From Gallaecimonas pentaromativorans (GTDB taxonomy: Bacteria; Pseudomonadota; Gammaproteobacteria; Enterobacterales; Gallaecimonadaceae), in the NCBI RefSeq assembly GCF_003751625.1, contig NZ_RJUL01000010.1, positions 1 through 64,000 of the forward strand: a stretch of DNA of 64,000 nucleotides, given 5' to 3'. A model generated the notes under the pieces. That model did no database searches, was not told the DNA's origin, and worked only from the letters and a program-made list of their open reading frames with translations. Of this stretch, positions 9,501-17,967 are shown in pieces. A program made the position numbers and the translations under genes. The first letter of the stretch is position 1. Each line of letters starts with the position of its first letter.

Positions 9501-10101
9501 AGAGCCAGTAATTGCTGGTGTAGGGATTGCCATTTTTGCTGGGGTTATATCGGGGCCAGCCGTCGGAATAGCCGTCGGCATTGGTGTCATCGTTATTCAT
9601 GAAGTCATCAAGACAGTCCACCACCGGCTTATTACCGAGACCGGAGTTGTCCGGCAGCGGCAGCCATTGGCCGGATTGGCCCTGGTACTTGATGTACTTG
9701 ACCACCCCAGAATACCGCCCCTCTTTGGCGAGCGGCGCCAAACTGGCGGCGCAGCCGTTCTCTATTTTATTAAATCGGCGTTTTTTACCGTCAAAGTCAG
9801 CCAAATCCGGCGCTTCAAGGTTATCGCTTACCTCCCCGTTGGGCAGGTAATAGATGATGTCATCTTGGTATTGGTGCGCCGAGTCTACCGGATCGTAATG
9901 GGTATCCGGGTCGTACGTATCGAAAGCGCTTTCCAGTTGGGTGGCCATGGAGCCGGAGTTATCGAAGATGACCAACAGCTGCGGCCGGTAATTACTCTGG
10001 CCGCCGTTACGCAGCACGTAAAGGTCGATATCTTCTGCCGGCGCCTTGGGCGCGGCCAGCAGGGTTAACAGGAAAGCAGCAAGCAAGGATGTTTTTTTCA
10101 T
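6595..10101 (-). CDS. pilY1: PilY1-family pilus tip adhesin (TapY1)
   Basis: The 1168-residue secreted protein has a signal peptide (about residues 1-22). A von Willebrand A domain begins with the MIDAS motif VIFDNSGSM near residues 42-50. A C-terminal beta-propeller follows and carries EF-hand-like calcium loops DKDDDGVIEPAD (about 727-738) and DSDGDGLVD (about 869-877). This is the architecture of PilY1, which caps the type IV pilus, promotes its extension and acts in adhesion and surface sensing. It lies three bases downstream of pilX. Length is within the family range. Confidence 0.9.
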   Translation of the reverse strand: MKKTSLLAAFLLTLLAAPKAPAEDIDLYVLRNGGQSNYRPQLLVIFDNSGSMATQLESAFDTYDPDTHYDPVDSAHQYQDDIIYYLPNGEVSDNLEAPDLADFDGKKRRFNKIENGCAASLAPLAKEGRYSGVVKYIKYQGQSGQWLPLPDNSGLGNKPVVDCLDDFMNNDDTNADGYSDGWPRYNPSKNGNPYTSNYWLYGNNVYAGDSDFWNFYRNRNGFTLFTANYLRYLAQIEAGWLSGPKSRLEVAKEAVKDIIATAPGVNFGLVVFNRNTSSDTSGGRVVQALKPRTDMSDFDAIVEGLGADTNTPLCETTYEVMRYLSGQSVYYGYDGGTMTPRRDTSAENGHGVYASPFGSCQEKIYVVMITDGEPTSDSDANYAVSHLENIGSSYTANRTTTWLPALAGWMHDNDLNSSLAGKQSVDFYTIGFALDDGDDAEPILTEAAARGGGKYFSAKKASELSGALQKVVAEVSTKSAAFTSPSIAANNFDRTRSLDSVYYAMFLPSAGPHWLGNIKKLHVTNDDDIEDVNGLSAITASGDIDENATTYWSSDKDGNKTESGGINEQLVAQAANGGRHLLTNGSSGLVALTKSNLQNIAGGESALAAVMDTSADNIQSTLDWLYGYDVDDDNGNGSTTDIRNVILGDPLHSKPLAINYGGANNTSDVRLLVGTNQGAVHMFKDEGNTASESWAFFPYQELSKAYPLRVNSEDTGKIYSMDGSPSAYVYDKDDDGVIEPADGDKVWAYIGQRRGGNAYYGLDISTPDSPSLLWRIDNQTPGFGELGDTWSTPVITKIPGHTGPVVIVGAGYDSVSDSGDPTTATKGRGIYIIDAQTGSLVWSATPADTSGTNLHVAFPASIPNKIATLDSDGDGLVDRLYASDVAGNVWRVDMPSASPFSTSKPWTVYKFASLGGSGSTDRRLYQAPTIVQTQYTQTVTTSYTDAVGQEQQVVTTQVLPYDAVVIGSGKRPDPMGTDVTDELFALRDTNIVTRSVTTSNTPTALTISNLYDMSSQPFSNNLSDTELQTQELALGNANGWYLTLSHTGEKSLSTPIVVNGVAYFTTYTPPASVTDSSESCLAEGMGRLYALDLHHAFNAYNWGVVEIPGKLPDTPVIHAGENANGDSVIRIFGIGRVDTGDGTGETKPTLPVNMSMDADRIYYYVGEK

Positions 10102-10104
10102 TTT

Positions 10105-10563
10105 TTAGCTTCCTGTGGGAGAGATAAGAGGCTGCGAAACACCGTTTACCACTTCGAGCTGACCCAACTGGTGGCGCCCAAAGGTAATGTCGGCCGAGTC
10201 GGTAAAGTGGCGGCAGATAAAGACATCGGAGCTGCTACCGTTTCGGCTGCGAGGGCAGCTGGACTCTTGTTTGAACTCGACCGTGGCCTGGCGAGCATTG
10301 CCGCTGCTGTCAGTCAAGCTGGTATCGACCTGGTGCGGGTAGGCCGTTAAGTCTTGCAAAAACGCTCTGGAGGTATTGGCATTTTTCATTACATCCCCCA
10401 ACACCCCGTTGCCGGCCTGCAGGGCGTCGGTTCTGTCACTGACAGCCCCGGCCATCTTGGCATCCATGGCGCTGTTAGACAGCAGCGCCACCCCGAGAAT
10501 GGTGATGATCAACAAGAAGATCAGCGCCACAAAAAGTACCAAACCGGATTGCTGGTTTCGCAT
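10105..10563 (-). CDS. pilX: Pilus assembly protein PilX
   Basis: The 152-residue protein starts MRNQQSG then LVLFVALIFLLIITILGVALL, a PilX-type signal without Glu +5. The segment NSAMDAKMAGAVSDRTDALQAGNGVL is the conserved PilX helix. ATG 10563 has GAGG five bases upstream; the GTG six bases earlier is less likely. PilX joins PilV, PilW, PilE and PilY1 in the assembly-priming complex. It lies between pilW (8-bp gap) and pilY1 (41 bp from stop to start is not present; the spacing is 3 bp). Confidence 0.88.
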   Translation of the reverse strand: MRNQQSGLVLFVALIFLLIITILGVALLSNSAMDAKMAGAVSDRTDALQAGNGVLGDVMKNANTSRAFLQDLTAYPHQVDTSLTDSSGNARQATVEFKQESSCPRSRNGSSSDVFICRHFTDSADITFGRHQLGQLEVVNGVSQPLISPTGS

Positions 10564-10571
10564 AGGCACCT

Positions 10572-11594
10572 CTAAAGACCGACTTGCAGGTATTGAGGGT
10601 TAGGCAAGGTCACCGTGGTCTGCAACAGCAGCCGCCGGAAATGATCGCCCGGGGTATAAGCGGCTTGATCGCCAAGGGTGTAACTGACTGCCGAGGTGTA
10701 GTTGCTGTCCTCGCGCACGGTACGTACCAGCACATAAATGCGCGCCGAGACCACCCGTTGGCCATCAGAACCTATCCAGTCGGCGTCGGTCACGTTGTCG
10801 GCGCTGGCGTAGAAGTTGGGCATGGCATCGTCATCGGTGTCGATGCCGTAGAGGATGTGAAAACGCTCTACCCCTTCAACCAGGGTTTCATCGGCCATGC
10901 AAGGCGCCACGCCCGGTGAGCAGTCGCTGGCACTGGCACTGAGAAAGCGCCTTTTCAGCACCGGCACCGTGGTTGTGCCGCGCACCTCATTAGCCAGGTA
11001 ATAGACGTGGTGCAGATACGGCCAATACTCGCCGTTGGTAATGGGCGGCGCCGCAAAATCGGCCGCCGTGCTACCCAGCCAGAAACGGGCGTTGTTATTG
11101 TTGGCCAGCAGATACACCTTGCCGGTCTGCCAGGTAGCAGCGGTGGCCACGGGCCCAGCCAGGCGTTTAACTTGCAGAATATCGGTGCCATTGATGGCAG
11201 TGCTACCCAGGCAGGTCATCACGCCGTTGGCGGCAATACCGCCCCAGAGCATCAAAAAGCTGCCGGCAGGGGCCGTGTCCCTAGGCAAAGAGGCATTGTT
11301 CACTCCGCCACCCAGGCAGTCACTGCCGCCTTGCACCGTAACGCCGTTAAGCTCGGTGTTGGTGTTGATGATAAGCGGGGTGCCGGTCATCGGCCCCAGC
11401 ATATTGGCCTGGCGCAAATCTTCACTGATAAGGCGCAGAGCAAAACTGGCGTTTTCCTGAAGTTCCCCCACCTGTTCGGTGGAGCGCACACCTCTTTTTG
11501 ATGCCACGAACACTGCCGAGATGGCCGCCGCCATCACCAGGCCCAGGGTCATGGCAATCATCAATTCGATAAGAGAAAAACCGCGCTGCTTCAT
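10572..11594 (-). CDS. pilW: Minor pilin PilW
   Basis: The 340-residue protein starts MKQRG then FSLIELMIAMTLGLVMAAAISAVFVASKR with Glu +5. The segment TEQVGELQENASFALRLISEDLRQANMLG is the PilW signature. The length fits PilW. The chosen ATG at 11594 overlaps the pilV stop as TGATG; a GTG at 11600 is an alternative. Acidic DTDDDA and Cys-containing segments occur in the globular domain. It is part of the canonical minor pilin operon. Confidence 0.9.
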   Translation of the reverse strand: MKQRGFSLIELMIAMTLGLVMAAAISAVFVASKRGVRSTEQVGELQENASFALRLISEDLRQANMLGPMTGTPLIINTNTELNGVTVQGGSDCLGGGVNNASLPRDTAPAGSFLMLWGGIAANGVMTCLGSTAINGTDILQVKRLAGPVATAATWQTGKVYLLANNNNARFWLGSTAADFAAPPITNGEYWPYLHHVYYLANEVRGTTTVPVLKRRFLSASASDCSPGVAPCMADETLVEGVERFHILYGIDTDDDAMPNFYASADNVTDADWIGSDGQRVVSARIYVLVRTVREDSNYTSAVSYTLGDQAAYTPGDHFRRLLLQTTVTLPNPQYLQVGL

Positions 11595-12133
11595 CACCAC
11601 ACCACACTCGTCACTTGTACCTGGCGCCGCCGGGTAGAGGCCGTGCCACAGGTGTTATCAATGGCGCCGTCGGTTGAAGCTTCAGTGCCTTGCCAAGACA
11701 GCGTCACGGTGATCATGTTGTTGGCGACCGCCACGCAGCCCACGGCACTTTGCAAAAGGGGAAGGTTGTTGCCGCCTTCGGTGGTGCTGCCCCCCAGCAA
11801 TTCGCGGTGCCATTGGTATTTGTCCCAAACGGCCAGGGCGGCGCTGTCACAGGTGGATGCCCGGCTGCAGCCGGAAGAGGTGGCAATATTCTGTTGATAG
11901 CCCATGGTACCGGCGTAAGCGGCTATGGTGAGCGGATTGCTACGCGCGCGCTCGATATAGTCGTTAGCCAGGTTCATGGCCTGGGTGCGTTCAAGGGCGC
12001 CAAAGCTGCCGCGCTTGGCCGCAAGTTGCATGGCCACGGCACCAAGAATGCCGAAACTCAATACAACCAGTGCAACCAGCACTTCCAGCAGTGAAAAACC
12101 CTTGGAGCGTTGACGACAGGTTCCCTCAAACAC
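11594..12133 (-). CDS. pilV: Minor pilin PilV
   Basis: The 179-residue protein has the prepilin signal RSKG then FSLLEVLVALVVLSFGILGAVAMQ with Glu +5 and the PilV-typical AMNLANDYIERARSNP helix. Start choice: GTG 12133 has AGGAG seven bases upstream, whereas the longest reading would begin at a TTG at 12154 with no clear ribosome site. It is the first gene of the pilVWXY1E-tapY2 operon. The ispH terminator at 12208-12235 separates it from ispH upstream, so it needs its own promoter. Confidence 0.88.
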   Translation of the reverse strand: MFEGTCRQRSKGFSLLEVLVALVVLSFGILGAVAMQLAAKRGSFGALERTQAMNLANDYIERARSNPLTIAAYAGTMGYQQNIATSSGCSRASTCDSAALAVWDKYQWHRELLGGSTTEGGNNLPLLQSAVGCVAVANNMITVTLSWQGTEASTDGAIDNTCGTASTRRRQVQVTSVVW

Positions 12134-12165
12134 TGTCTTTCTCCTAGCAAGCAAGGTTTATGTTT

Positions 12166-12171
12166 CTTATA
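12166..12171 (-). promoter_or_regulatory. Possible -10 element of the pilV operon
   Basis: TATAAG on the minus strand lies 33 bases upstream of the pilV start, in the AT-rich gap after the ispH terminator. No convincing -35 is seen at 16-18 bases, so an activated or alternative-sigma promoter is possible. Confidence 0.3.
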
Positions 12172-12207
12172 TGCGTCGGCTAATTTACCAGCGCTTTAAC
12201 ATCCAGG

Positions 12208-12235
12208 CAAAAAAATGTCGCCATAAAGGCGACAT
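12208..12235 (-). terminator. Terminator of the murJ-ispH operon
   Basis: An 8-bp stem ATGTCGCC/GGCGACAT (12215-12222 with 12228-12235) is followed on the minus strand by a run of six to seven T. It lies about 30 bases after the ispH stop. Confidence 0.85.
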
Positions 12236-12264
12236 ATCAATAAAGCTAAATTACAATGCCTAGT

Positions 12265-13194
12265 TCAGCGTAATTCGGCTGGCACCGCAAAGACGATGTT
12301 CTCTTCGCGGCCCTGGGTTTCCACCACATCGGCGCCGCCCCAGCTTTTCAGCTTTTCAATAACCTGCTGCACCAAGATCTCCGGCGCTGATGCGCCTGCC
12401 GTTACCCCAACCGCTTTAACGCTCTCCAGCCAAGACTGCTCGATATCCTGAGCGGTGTCGATAAGGTAAGCGCGGGCGCCCACCTTCTCGGCCAGTTCAC
12501 GCAGGCGATTGGAGTTGGAGGAGTTCTTGGCACCCACCACCAGCACCACCTCGGCCTGATGCGCCAGAGCCCGCACCGCATCCTGGCGGTTTTGGGTGGC
12601 GTAACAGATATCGTCCTTACGGGGGCCTTCGATTTCAGGCCAGCGTGAACGTAGCGCATCAATCACGTCAGAGGTGTCGTCAACCGACAAGGTGGTCTGG
12701 GTGACAAAGCACAGGTTGGCGGGATCTTTTACCGCCAGGGTGGCCACATCGGCGGGGGATTCCACCAGGTAGATCCCCCCATCCGGGCTGTGGTACTGGC
12801 CCATGGTGCCTTCCACTTCCGGGTGGCCGGCGTGGCCAATCAGGATGGTCTCCATGCCTTTTTTGGAGGCACGGGCCACTTCCATATGCACCTTGGTTAC
12901 CAGCGGGCAGGTGGCATCGAACACCCGCAGGCCCCGGCCTTTGGCTTCGTCACGCACCGCCTGGGACACACCGTGGGCACTAAAGATAACGATGGCGTCA
13001 TCCGGCACCTCAACCAGCTCGTCCACAAACACGGCGCCGCGGTCGCGAAGGCTCCCCACCACGTATTTGTTGTGCACCACTTCATGGCGCACATAGATGG
13101 GCGCACCGAACAGTTCCAGCGCCCGCTCAACAATACTGATGGCGCGATCTACCCCGGCACAAAAACCACGGGGGTTGGCGAGGAGCACTTGCAT
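12265..13194 (-). CDS. ispH: 4-hydroxy-3-methylbut-2-enyl diphosphate reductase IspH
   Basis: The 309-residue iron-sulfur enzyme performs the last step of the MEP pathway, reducing HMBPP to IPP and DMAPP. The three cluster ligands Cys12 (PRGFCAG), Cys96 (DATCP) and Cys197 (ICYAT) are at the same numbers as in E. coli. His41, His74 and the TQTTLS segment are also present. Its ATG overlaps the fkpB stop (TGATG). It is the last gene of the murJ-ribF-ileS-lspA-fkpB-ispH run. Confidence 0.97.
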   Translation of the reverse strand: MQVLLANPRGFCAGVDRAISIVERALELFGAPIYVRHEVVHNKYVVGSLRDRGAVFVDELVEVPDDAIVIFSAHGVSQAVRDEAKGRGLRVFDATCPLVTKVHMEVARASKKGMETILIGHAGHPEVEGTMGQYHSPDGGIYLVESPADVATLAVKDPANLCFVTQTTLSVDDTSDVIDALRSRWPEIEGPRKDDICYATQNRQDAVRALAHQAEVVLVVGAKNSSNSNRLRELAEKVGARAYLIDTAQDIEQSWLESVKAVGVTAGASAPEILVQQVIEKLKSWGGADVVETQGREENIVFAVPAELR

Positions 13195-13628
13195 CAGGGG
13201 TTAACCTCCAGGATCTCCACCTCGAAGGTCAGGGTCTGCCCTGCCAGGGGGTGGTTGAAATCGACGGTGACCGAATCGCCGGCCACGGCGCGGATGATGC
13301 CGGGAATTTCGGCGCCATTGGGCTGTTCGAACAGCATCACGGCGCCCTCTTCCGGCACCTCGTCGGCAAACTTGGTCCGGTCCACATGGTAGACGTTGTC
13401 CGGGTTCGGTTCGCCAAAGGCATCTTTGGGTTCCAGCACAAAGCTTTTTTGCTCGCCGGCAGTCAGGCCCAACAGGCAGGTCTCGAAATTCTCGGTCAGG
13501 CTGCCGTCACCCATACGGAACTTGGCGGGCTTGCCGCTCATTTTAGTGCTGTCGGCGGCGCTGCCGTCGCTGAGCTTGATGGTGAAGTGCATGATCACTT
13601 CACTGCTTGCGGTGATGGAGTTGCTCAT
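13194..13628 (-). CDS. fkpB: FKBP-type peptidyl-prolyl isomerase FkpB
   Basis: The 144-residue protein has the split FKBP fold of the SlyD/FkpB group. An N-terminal FKBP strand set is followed by [20 protein letters not shown] and an inserted-flap chaperone domain around residues 75-125. [11 protein letters not shown] then marks the return to the FKBP domain. It lacks the His-rich tail of SlyD. The place between lspA and ispH is the conserved fkpB position. It overlaps both neighbours by one to four bases, so translation is coupled. Confidence 0.95.
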   Translation of the reverse strand: MSNSITASSEVIMHFTIKLSDGSAADSTKMSGKPAKFRMGDGSLTENFETCLLGLTAGEQKSFVLEPKDAFGEPNPDNVYHVDRTKFADEVPEEGAVMLFEQPNGAEIPGIIRAVAGDSVTVDFNHPLAGQTLTFEVEILEVNP

Positions 13629-14104
13629 TTTGCCTTGTCGTCTTTTTTGAAAGAGGCCAGTACCAGCAATACGGCACCGACACAGATAGCAGAATCCGCT
13701 ACGTTAAACGCCGGCCAGCTCCATTGGCCCAGGTGGAAGTCGAGAAAATCCACCACAAAACCGTGCACCATGCGGTCGTAAAGGTTGCCCAGGGCTCCGC
13801 CGATAATAAGCGCGCTGCCGCCTGCCTGCAGGAAGTCTTTAGCCGGCAGGCGGCGCATCCACACCAGCAGCGCCACGCAGATGGCAATGGCAAGGCCGGT
13901 AAAGAACCAGCGCTGCCAGCCGCCGGCATCGCTCAAAAACGAGAAGGCGGCGCCGTAGTTACGCACATACACCAGATTGAAAAAGCCGGTGATGACTTTG
14001 CGCTCATAAAGCGCAAAGTTGGCCAGCACCGCGTATTTGGTGGCGAGATCAACGGCGATAACCACCACCGTCAACCACAGCCAGCGAAGGCCACTGGACA
14101 TCAT
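13625..14104 (-). CDS. lspA: Lipoprotein signal peptidase LspA
   Basis: The 159-residue inner-membrane aspartyl protease has four membrane segments and removes signal peptides from prolipoproteins after Lgt modification. Catalytic aspartates are Asp119 in GFVVDFLDF and Asp137 in FNVADSAI. The NYGAAFSFL and [10 protein letters not shown] motifs are present. Its start overlaps the ileS stop as ATGA. Its substrate-preparing partner Lgt is also in this window (29193-29990). Confidence 0.96.
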   Translation of the reverse strand: MMSSGLRWLWLTVVVIAVDLATKYAVLANFALYERKVITGFFNLVYVRNYGAAFSFLSDAGGWQRWFFTGLAIAICVALLVWMRRLPAKDFLQAGGSALIIGGALGNLYDRMVHGFVVDFLDFHLGQWSWPAFNVADSAICVGAVLLVLASFKKDDKAK

Positions 14105-16956
14105 ACGAAGTGACGCTCCTCACCTTCACCGTCCACGTTGCTGACGCAGCGCAGGCAGATGGTGGGGTGGGCGGGGTTTTGGCCCACATCCAGGCGGTAG
14201 TGCCAGCAGCGCTCGCATTTTTCGCCTTCGGCTTTTTCCACCAGCACTGCAAAACCGGCCAGCTCGGTGCTTTGCCAGGCGCTATCGTTGCTGCCGGTGT
14301 CCAGTTTGGCGCCGGAGGTGAGCAGCGCAAAACGCAGCTCGTCACCCAGGGCGGCCAGGCGCTCTTTAAGCTCGTTGGCGCAATAAAGGGTGACACTGGC
14401 ATCCAGCGGGCCACCGATAAGGCCGTCTTTACGGGCCAGCTCCAGGGCTTTGTTCACTTCGTCACGCACGGTCAGCAGCTCAAGCCAGAACTCGTCGCCC
14501 AGCTTGGCAACATCATCCACACCGGCCAGGCCGTCAAACCATTCGGCGGTAAACACGTACTGGCCGCGCTTGCCGGGCATGGCTTCCCAGATCTCCTGGG
14601 CGGTAAAGCTCAGCACCGGCGCCATCCAGCGCACCAGCGCCTCGCAGATGAGGTACAGCGCGCTTTGACAGCTGCGCCGCGCATTGGAGTCGCTCTTGGC
14701 GGTGTACTGGCGGTCTTTGATGACATCCAGGTAGAAGCTGCCCAGCTCAATGGAGCAAAAGTGCATCAGCTTTTGATATACCAAGTGGAACTGGTAGTCG
14801 TTGTAAGCCTGGGTGATCTCTTCTTGCACCTTAGCGGCGCGGCTGACCATCCAGCGGTCCAGGGCCACCATATCGTCCAGCGCCACCAAGTCGGTCTCGG
14901 GGTTAAAGCCGCTCATGTTGGCCAGCAGGAAGCGGCCGGTGTTGCGGATACGGCGATAAGCATCGGCGGCGCGCTTGAGGATTTCGTCAGAGACGGTCAT
15001 CTCGGCGCTGTAGTTGGTGGAAGCCACCCAAAGGCGCAGGATGTCGGCGCCCAAGGTGTCCATCACCTTCTGGGGTGCAACCACGTTGCCCAGGGATTTA
15101 GACATCTTGCGGCCCTGGGCATCCACGGTAAAACCGTGGGTCAGCAGCGCTTTGTAAGGCGCGTGGCCGTCGATGGCAGAGCCGGTCAGCAAGGAAGAGT
15201 GGAACCAGCCACGGTGCTGGTCAGAGCCTTCCAGGTACAAATCGGCAATGGGGCCGGTTTGGTGACCCATGGGGTGGGAGCCGCGCAGCACGTGCCAGTG
15301 GGTGGTGCCGGAGTCAAACCACACGTCCAGGGTGTCGGAAATTTTCTCGTACTGGTCAGCCTCATCTCCCAGCAGGGTTTTGGGGTCCAGTTGGAACCAG
15401 GCTTCGATGCCCTGCTCTTCTACCAACTTGGCCACGTCTTCCATCAGCCCCAGGGTGTTGGGGTGCAGCTCGCCGCTGGCTTTGTGCAGGAAGAACGGAA
15501 TGGGCACGCCCCAGTTACGCTGGCGCGAGATACACCAGTCTGGGCGGCCGGCAATCATGTTGTGCAGGCGCGGTTTGCCCCAGGCCGGCACAAATTGGGT
15601 GTCTTCGATGGCAGCCAGGGCGGTTTCGCGCAGGGTCTTGCCGTCACTACCCTCAATATCCATGCCCATGAACCACTGGGCGGTGGCGCGGTAGATAATT
15701 GGGGTCTTGTGGCGCCAGCAGTGCATGTAGCTGTGGGTGATGCGCTTGTGGTCCAGCAGGTTGCCGGATTCTTTGAGCTTCTCGACGATTTTGGGGTTGG
15801 CATCCCAGATTTTCAGGCCGCCAAAGAACGGGAGATCGTCAACGTACAGGCCGTCGCCCTGCACCGGGCTCAGGATATCGTCGTTGGTCATGCCCTGGTT
15901 TTTGCAGCTGCGAAAGTCGTCTTCGCCGTAGGCAGGGGCAGAGTGGACGATACCGGTACCGGCGTCCATTTCCACGTAGTCGGCGAGGAAAATGGGTGAC
16001 AGGCGGCTGTAGAAATCGGCCGTGCCATAGAGCGGGTGGCGAAAGGCGATGTGATCGAGCTTTTCACCTTCGGTGGTGGCCAGCACCGTGCCTTCGAGGC
16101 CAAAGCGCTTGAGGCAATCTTCAGCCAGTTCGGCGGCCAGCAGCAGAATACGCTCGCCGGTATCGATCAGGGCGTATTGGTGCTCGGGGTGGACGTTAAG
16201 GGCTTGGTTGGCCGGGATGGTCCAGGGGGTGGTGGTCCAGATCACCACCGCCGCTGGCTTATCAAGGCGCTCAAGGCCAAAGGCGGCAGCCAGCTTGGCG
16301 CTGTCATCAACCGGGAAGGCCACGTCGATGGCGTCAGATTTTTTGTCCTGGTATTCCACTTCGGCTTCGGCGAGGGCCGAGCCACAGTCAAAGCACCAGT
16401 TGACAGGTTTGAGGCCCTTGAACACGAAACCGGCTTCGACAATCTTGGCCAGGGCGCGGATTTCGCCGGCTTCGTTGGCAAAGTTCATGGTCAGGTAGGG
16501 ATTGTCCCAATCGCCAAACACGCCCAGGCGTTTAAAGCCGGCCATCTGGCCTTTGACCTGCTCGGCGGCATAGGCGCGGGACAACTCGCGGGTTTTCTCA
16601 CCGCCTAGCTGTTTGCCGTGCAGGGTTTCGATTTTGTGCTCGATGGGCAGGCCGTGGCAGTCCCAACCCGGCACATAAGGGGCATCAAAGCCAGCCAAGG
16701 TCTTGGACTTGACGATGATGTCCTTGAGAATTTTGTTTACCGAGTGGCCTAGGTGAATGTCACCGTTGGCATAGGGAGGGCCATCGTGAAGGATGAACTG
16801 GCTGCGCCCGGCGCGCGCCTCACGGATCGCCTTATAAATGCCAGCAGCCTCCCAGTTTTGCAGCATTTCAGGCTCGCGCTTGGCAAGGTTGCCGCGCATG
16901 GGGAAGGCCGTGTCCGGCAAGTTAAGGGTGGCTTTATAATCCATGGTCGGGTTCAC
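14101..16956 (-). CDS. ileS: Isoleucyl-tRNA synthetase
   Basis: This is a 951-residue class I synthetase. HxGH is at residues 68-71 (GDIHLGH), the CP1 editing domain follows, and KMSKS is near residue 617 ([10 protein letters not shown]). A C-terminal zinc knuckle has CERCWHY and CLRC. The reading begins at a GTG overlapping the ribF stop (GTGA). An ATG at 16944 ([10 protein letters not shown]) aligns better with the E. coli N-terminus and is a real alternative. Sequence is full length. Confidence 0.97.
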   Translation of the reverse strand: MNPTMDYKATLNLPDTAFPMRGNLAKREPEMLQNWEAAGIYKAIREARAGRSQFILHDGPPYANGDIHLGHSVNKILKDIIVKSKTLAGFDAPYVPGWDCHGLPIEHKIETLHGKQLGGEKTRELSRAYAAEQVKGQMAGFKRLGVFGDWDNPYLTMNFANEAGEIRALAKIVEAGFVFKGLKPVNWCFDCGSALAEAEVEYQDKKSDAIDVAFPVDDSAKLAAAFGLERLDKPAAVVIWTTTPWTIPANQALNVHPEHQYALIDTGERILLLAAELAEDCLKRFGLEGTVLATTEGEKLDHIAFRHPLYGTADFYSRLSPIFLADYVEMDAGTGIVHSAPAYGEDDFRSCKNQGMTNDDILSPVQGDGLYVDDLPFFGGLKIWDANPKIVEKLKESGNLLDHKRITHSYMHCWRHKTPIIYRATAQWFMGMDIEGSDGKTLRETALAAIEDTQFVPAWGKPRLHNMIAGRPDWCISRQRNWGVPIPFFLHKASGELHPNTLGLMEDVAKLVEEQGIEAWFQLDPKTLLGDEADQYEKISDTLDVWFDSGTTHWHVLRGSHPMGHQTGPIADLYLEGSDQHRGWFHSSLLTGSAIDGHAPYKALLTHGFTVDAQGRKMSKSLGNVVAPQKVMDTLGADILRLWVASTNYSAEMTVSDEILKRAADAYRRIRNTGRFLLANMSGFNPETDLVALDDMVALDRWMVSRAAKVQEEITQAYNDYQFHLVYQKLMHFCSIELGSFYLDVIKDRQYTAKSDSNARRSCQSALYLICEALVRWMAPVLSFTAQEIWEAMPGKRGQYVFTAEWFDGLAGVDDVAKLGDEFWLELLTVRDEVNKALELARKDGLIGGPLDASVTLYCANELKERLAALGDELRFALLTSGAKLDTGSNDSAWQSTELAGFAVLVEKAEGEKCERCWHYRLDVGQNPAHPTICLRCVSNVDGEGEERHFV

Positions 16957-17897
16957 TCAAGAGATTGCTTACGATTGGCAAAAAAGGCACGAGCAGCCTG
17001 CTCGTCCTTTTCGATTTGGTCGCGCAGCGCATCCAAAGATGCAAAACGCTGCTCGTCACGCAGTTTTTTTCTCAGTACCACTTCCAACTGGCTACCGTAA
17101 AGGTCGCCGTCAAAATCCAAAAGGTGGACTTCCAAGGTCGGTACTTTGCCATTAACGGTGGGCTTGACGCCAATATTGGCGATGCCCGGCCAGGCGCTGT
17201 CGTCGGCGCCCAGCACGTCTACCGCAAAGACGCCCTTGACCGGGCTGACCTTGCGTTTCAATGGCAGGTTGACGGTGGGAAAACCAATGGTGCGGCCCAT
17301 CTTGGCGCCGTGATGAACACGGCCGCTGATACTGTAGGGCCGGCCCAACATGGTTTCGGCATCCGCCAGGCGACTGTCTTGCAAGGCTTCGCGGATACGG
17401 GTGCTGGAAACCCTGTCATCCACCAGGCAAAAGCTGTCGGTATTGGTCACGGTAAAACCGTGCTGGGCGGCAGCCGCCTCCAGCATGGCAAAATCGCCTT
17501 TGCGGCCGTGGCCAAAGCGAAAATCGTCCCCCACCACCAAAAATTGCACCCCCAACCGCTCAACCAGTTGCTGCTGGATAAAGGCCTGGGGTTCAAGGCT
17601 GGCAAAATGCGGGGTAAAGGGCTCGACGATGACCCTGTCCATCCCCAGCCGTTCAAGGGCGGCCAGCTTGTCACGCAGCCGCGATAACCGGGCCGGGGCC
17701 TTGTCGCCCAAAAACAGCTCCAAGGGCTGGGGTTCGAACAGCATCAAGGTGGCTGGCAGCGACAATTCACGAGCTTTATCAATGAGTTTTTTCAGCACCG
17801 CTTGGTGGCCGAGATGCACGCCATCGAAGTTGCCGATGGTCAGCACACAGCCCCGGTGCTGGGGCCGGACGTTATAAAGTCCGCGAATAAGCTCCAT
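16953..17897 (-). CDS. ribF: Bifunctional riboflavin kinase/FAD synthetase RibF
   Basis: The 314-residue enzyme makes FMN and FAD. The N-terminal nucleotidyltransferase domain has [11 protein letters not shown] at residues 23-33 and [10 protein letters not shown] near 165. The C-terminal kinase domain has [11 protein letters not shown] and a DFDGDLYG segment. It lies between murJ (70-bp gap) and ileS as in other gammaproteobacteria. Confidence 0.96.
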   Translation of the reverse strand: MELIRGLYNVRPQHRGCVLTIGNFDGVHLGHQAVLKKLIDKARELSLPATLMLFEPQPLELFLGDKAPARLSRLRDKLAALERLGMDRVIVEPFTPHFASLEPQAFIQQQLVERLGVQFLVVGDDFRFGHGRKGDFAMLEAAAAQHGFTVTNTDSFCLVDDRVSSTRIREALQDSRLADAETMLGRPYSISGRVHHGAKMGRTIGFPTVNLPLKRKVSPVKGVFAVDVLGADDSAWPGIANIGVKPTVNGKVPTLEVHLLDFDGDLYGSQLEVVLRKKLRDEQRFASLDALRDQIEKDEQAARAFFANRKQSLE

Positions 17898-17967
17898 GAA
17901 TACTGCCAGCTTGCCTGAGAAATCGCCCGATTATACCCAAGTGCCCCCGGTGGATCACCCGTCCTGG

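Noticed and set aside
14110-15999. 629-codon open frame on the plus strand opposite ileS
   Set aside because: It mirrors the codon pattern of ileS on the other strand in high-GC sequence, has no ribosome site and no recognisable domain; ileS is certain.
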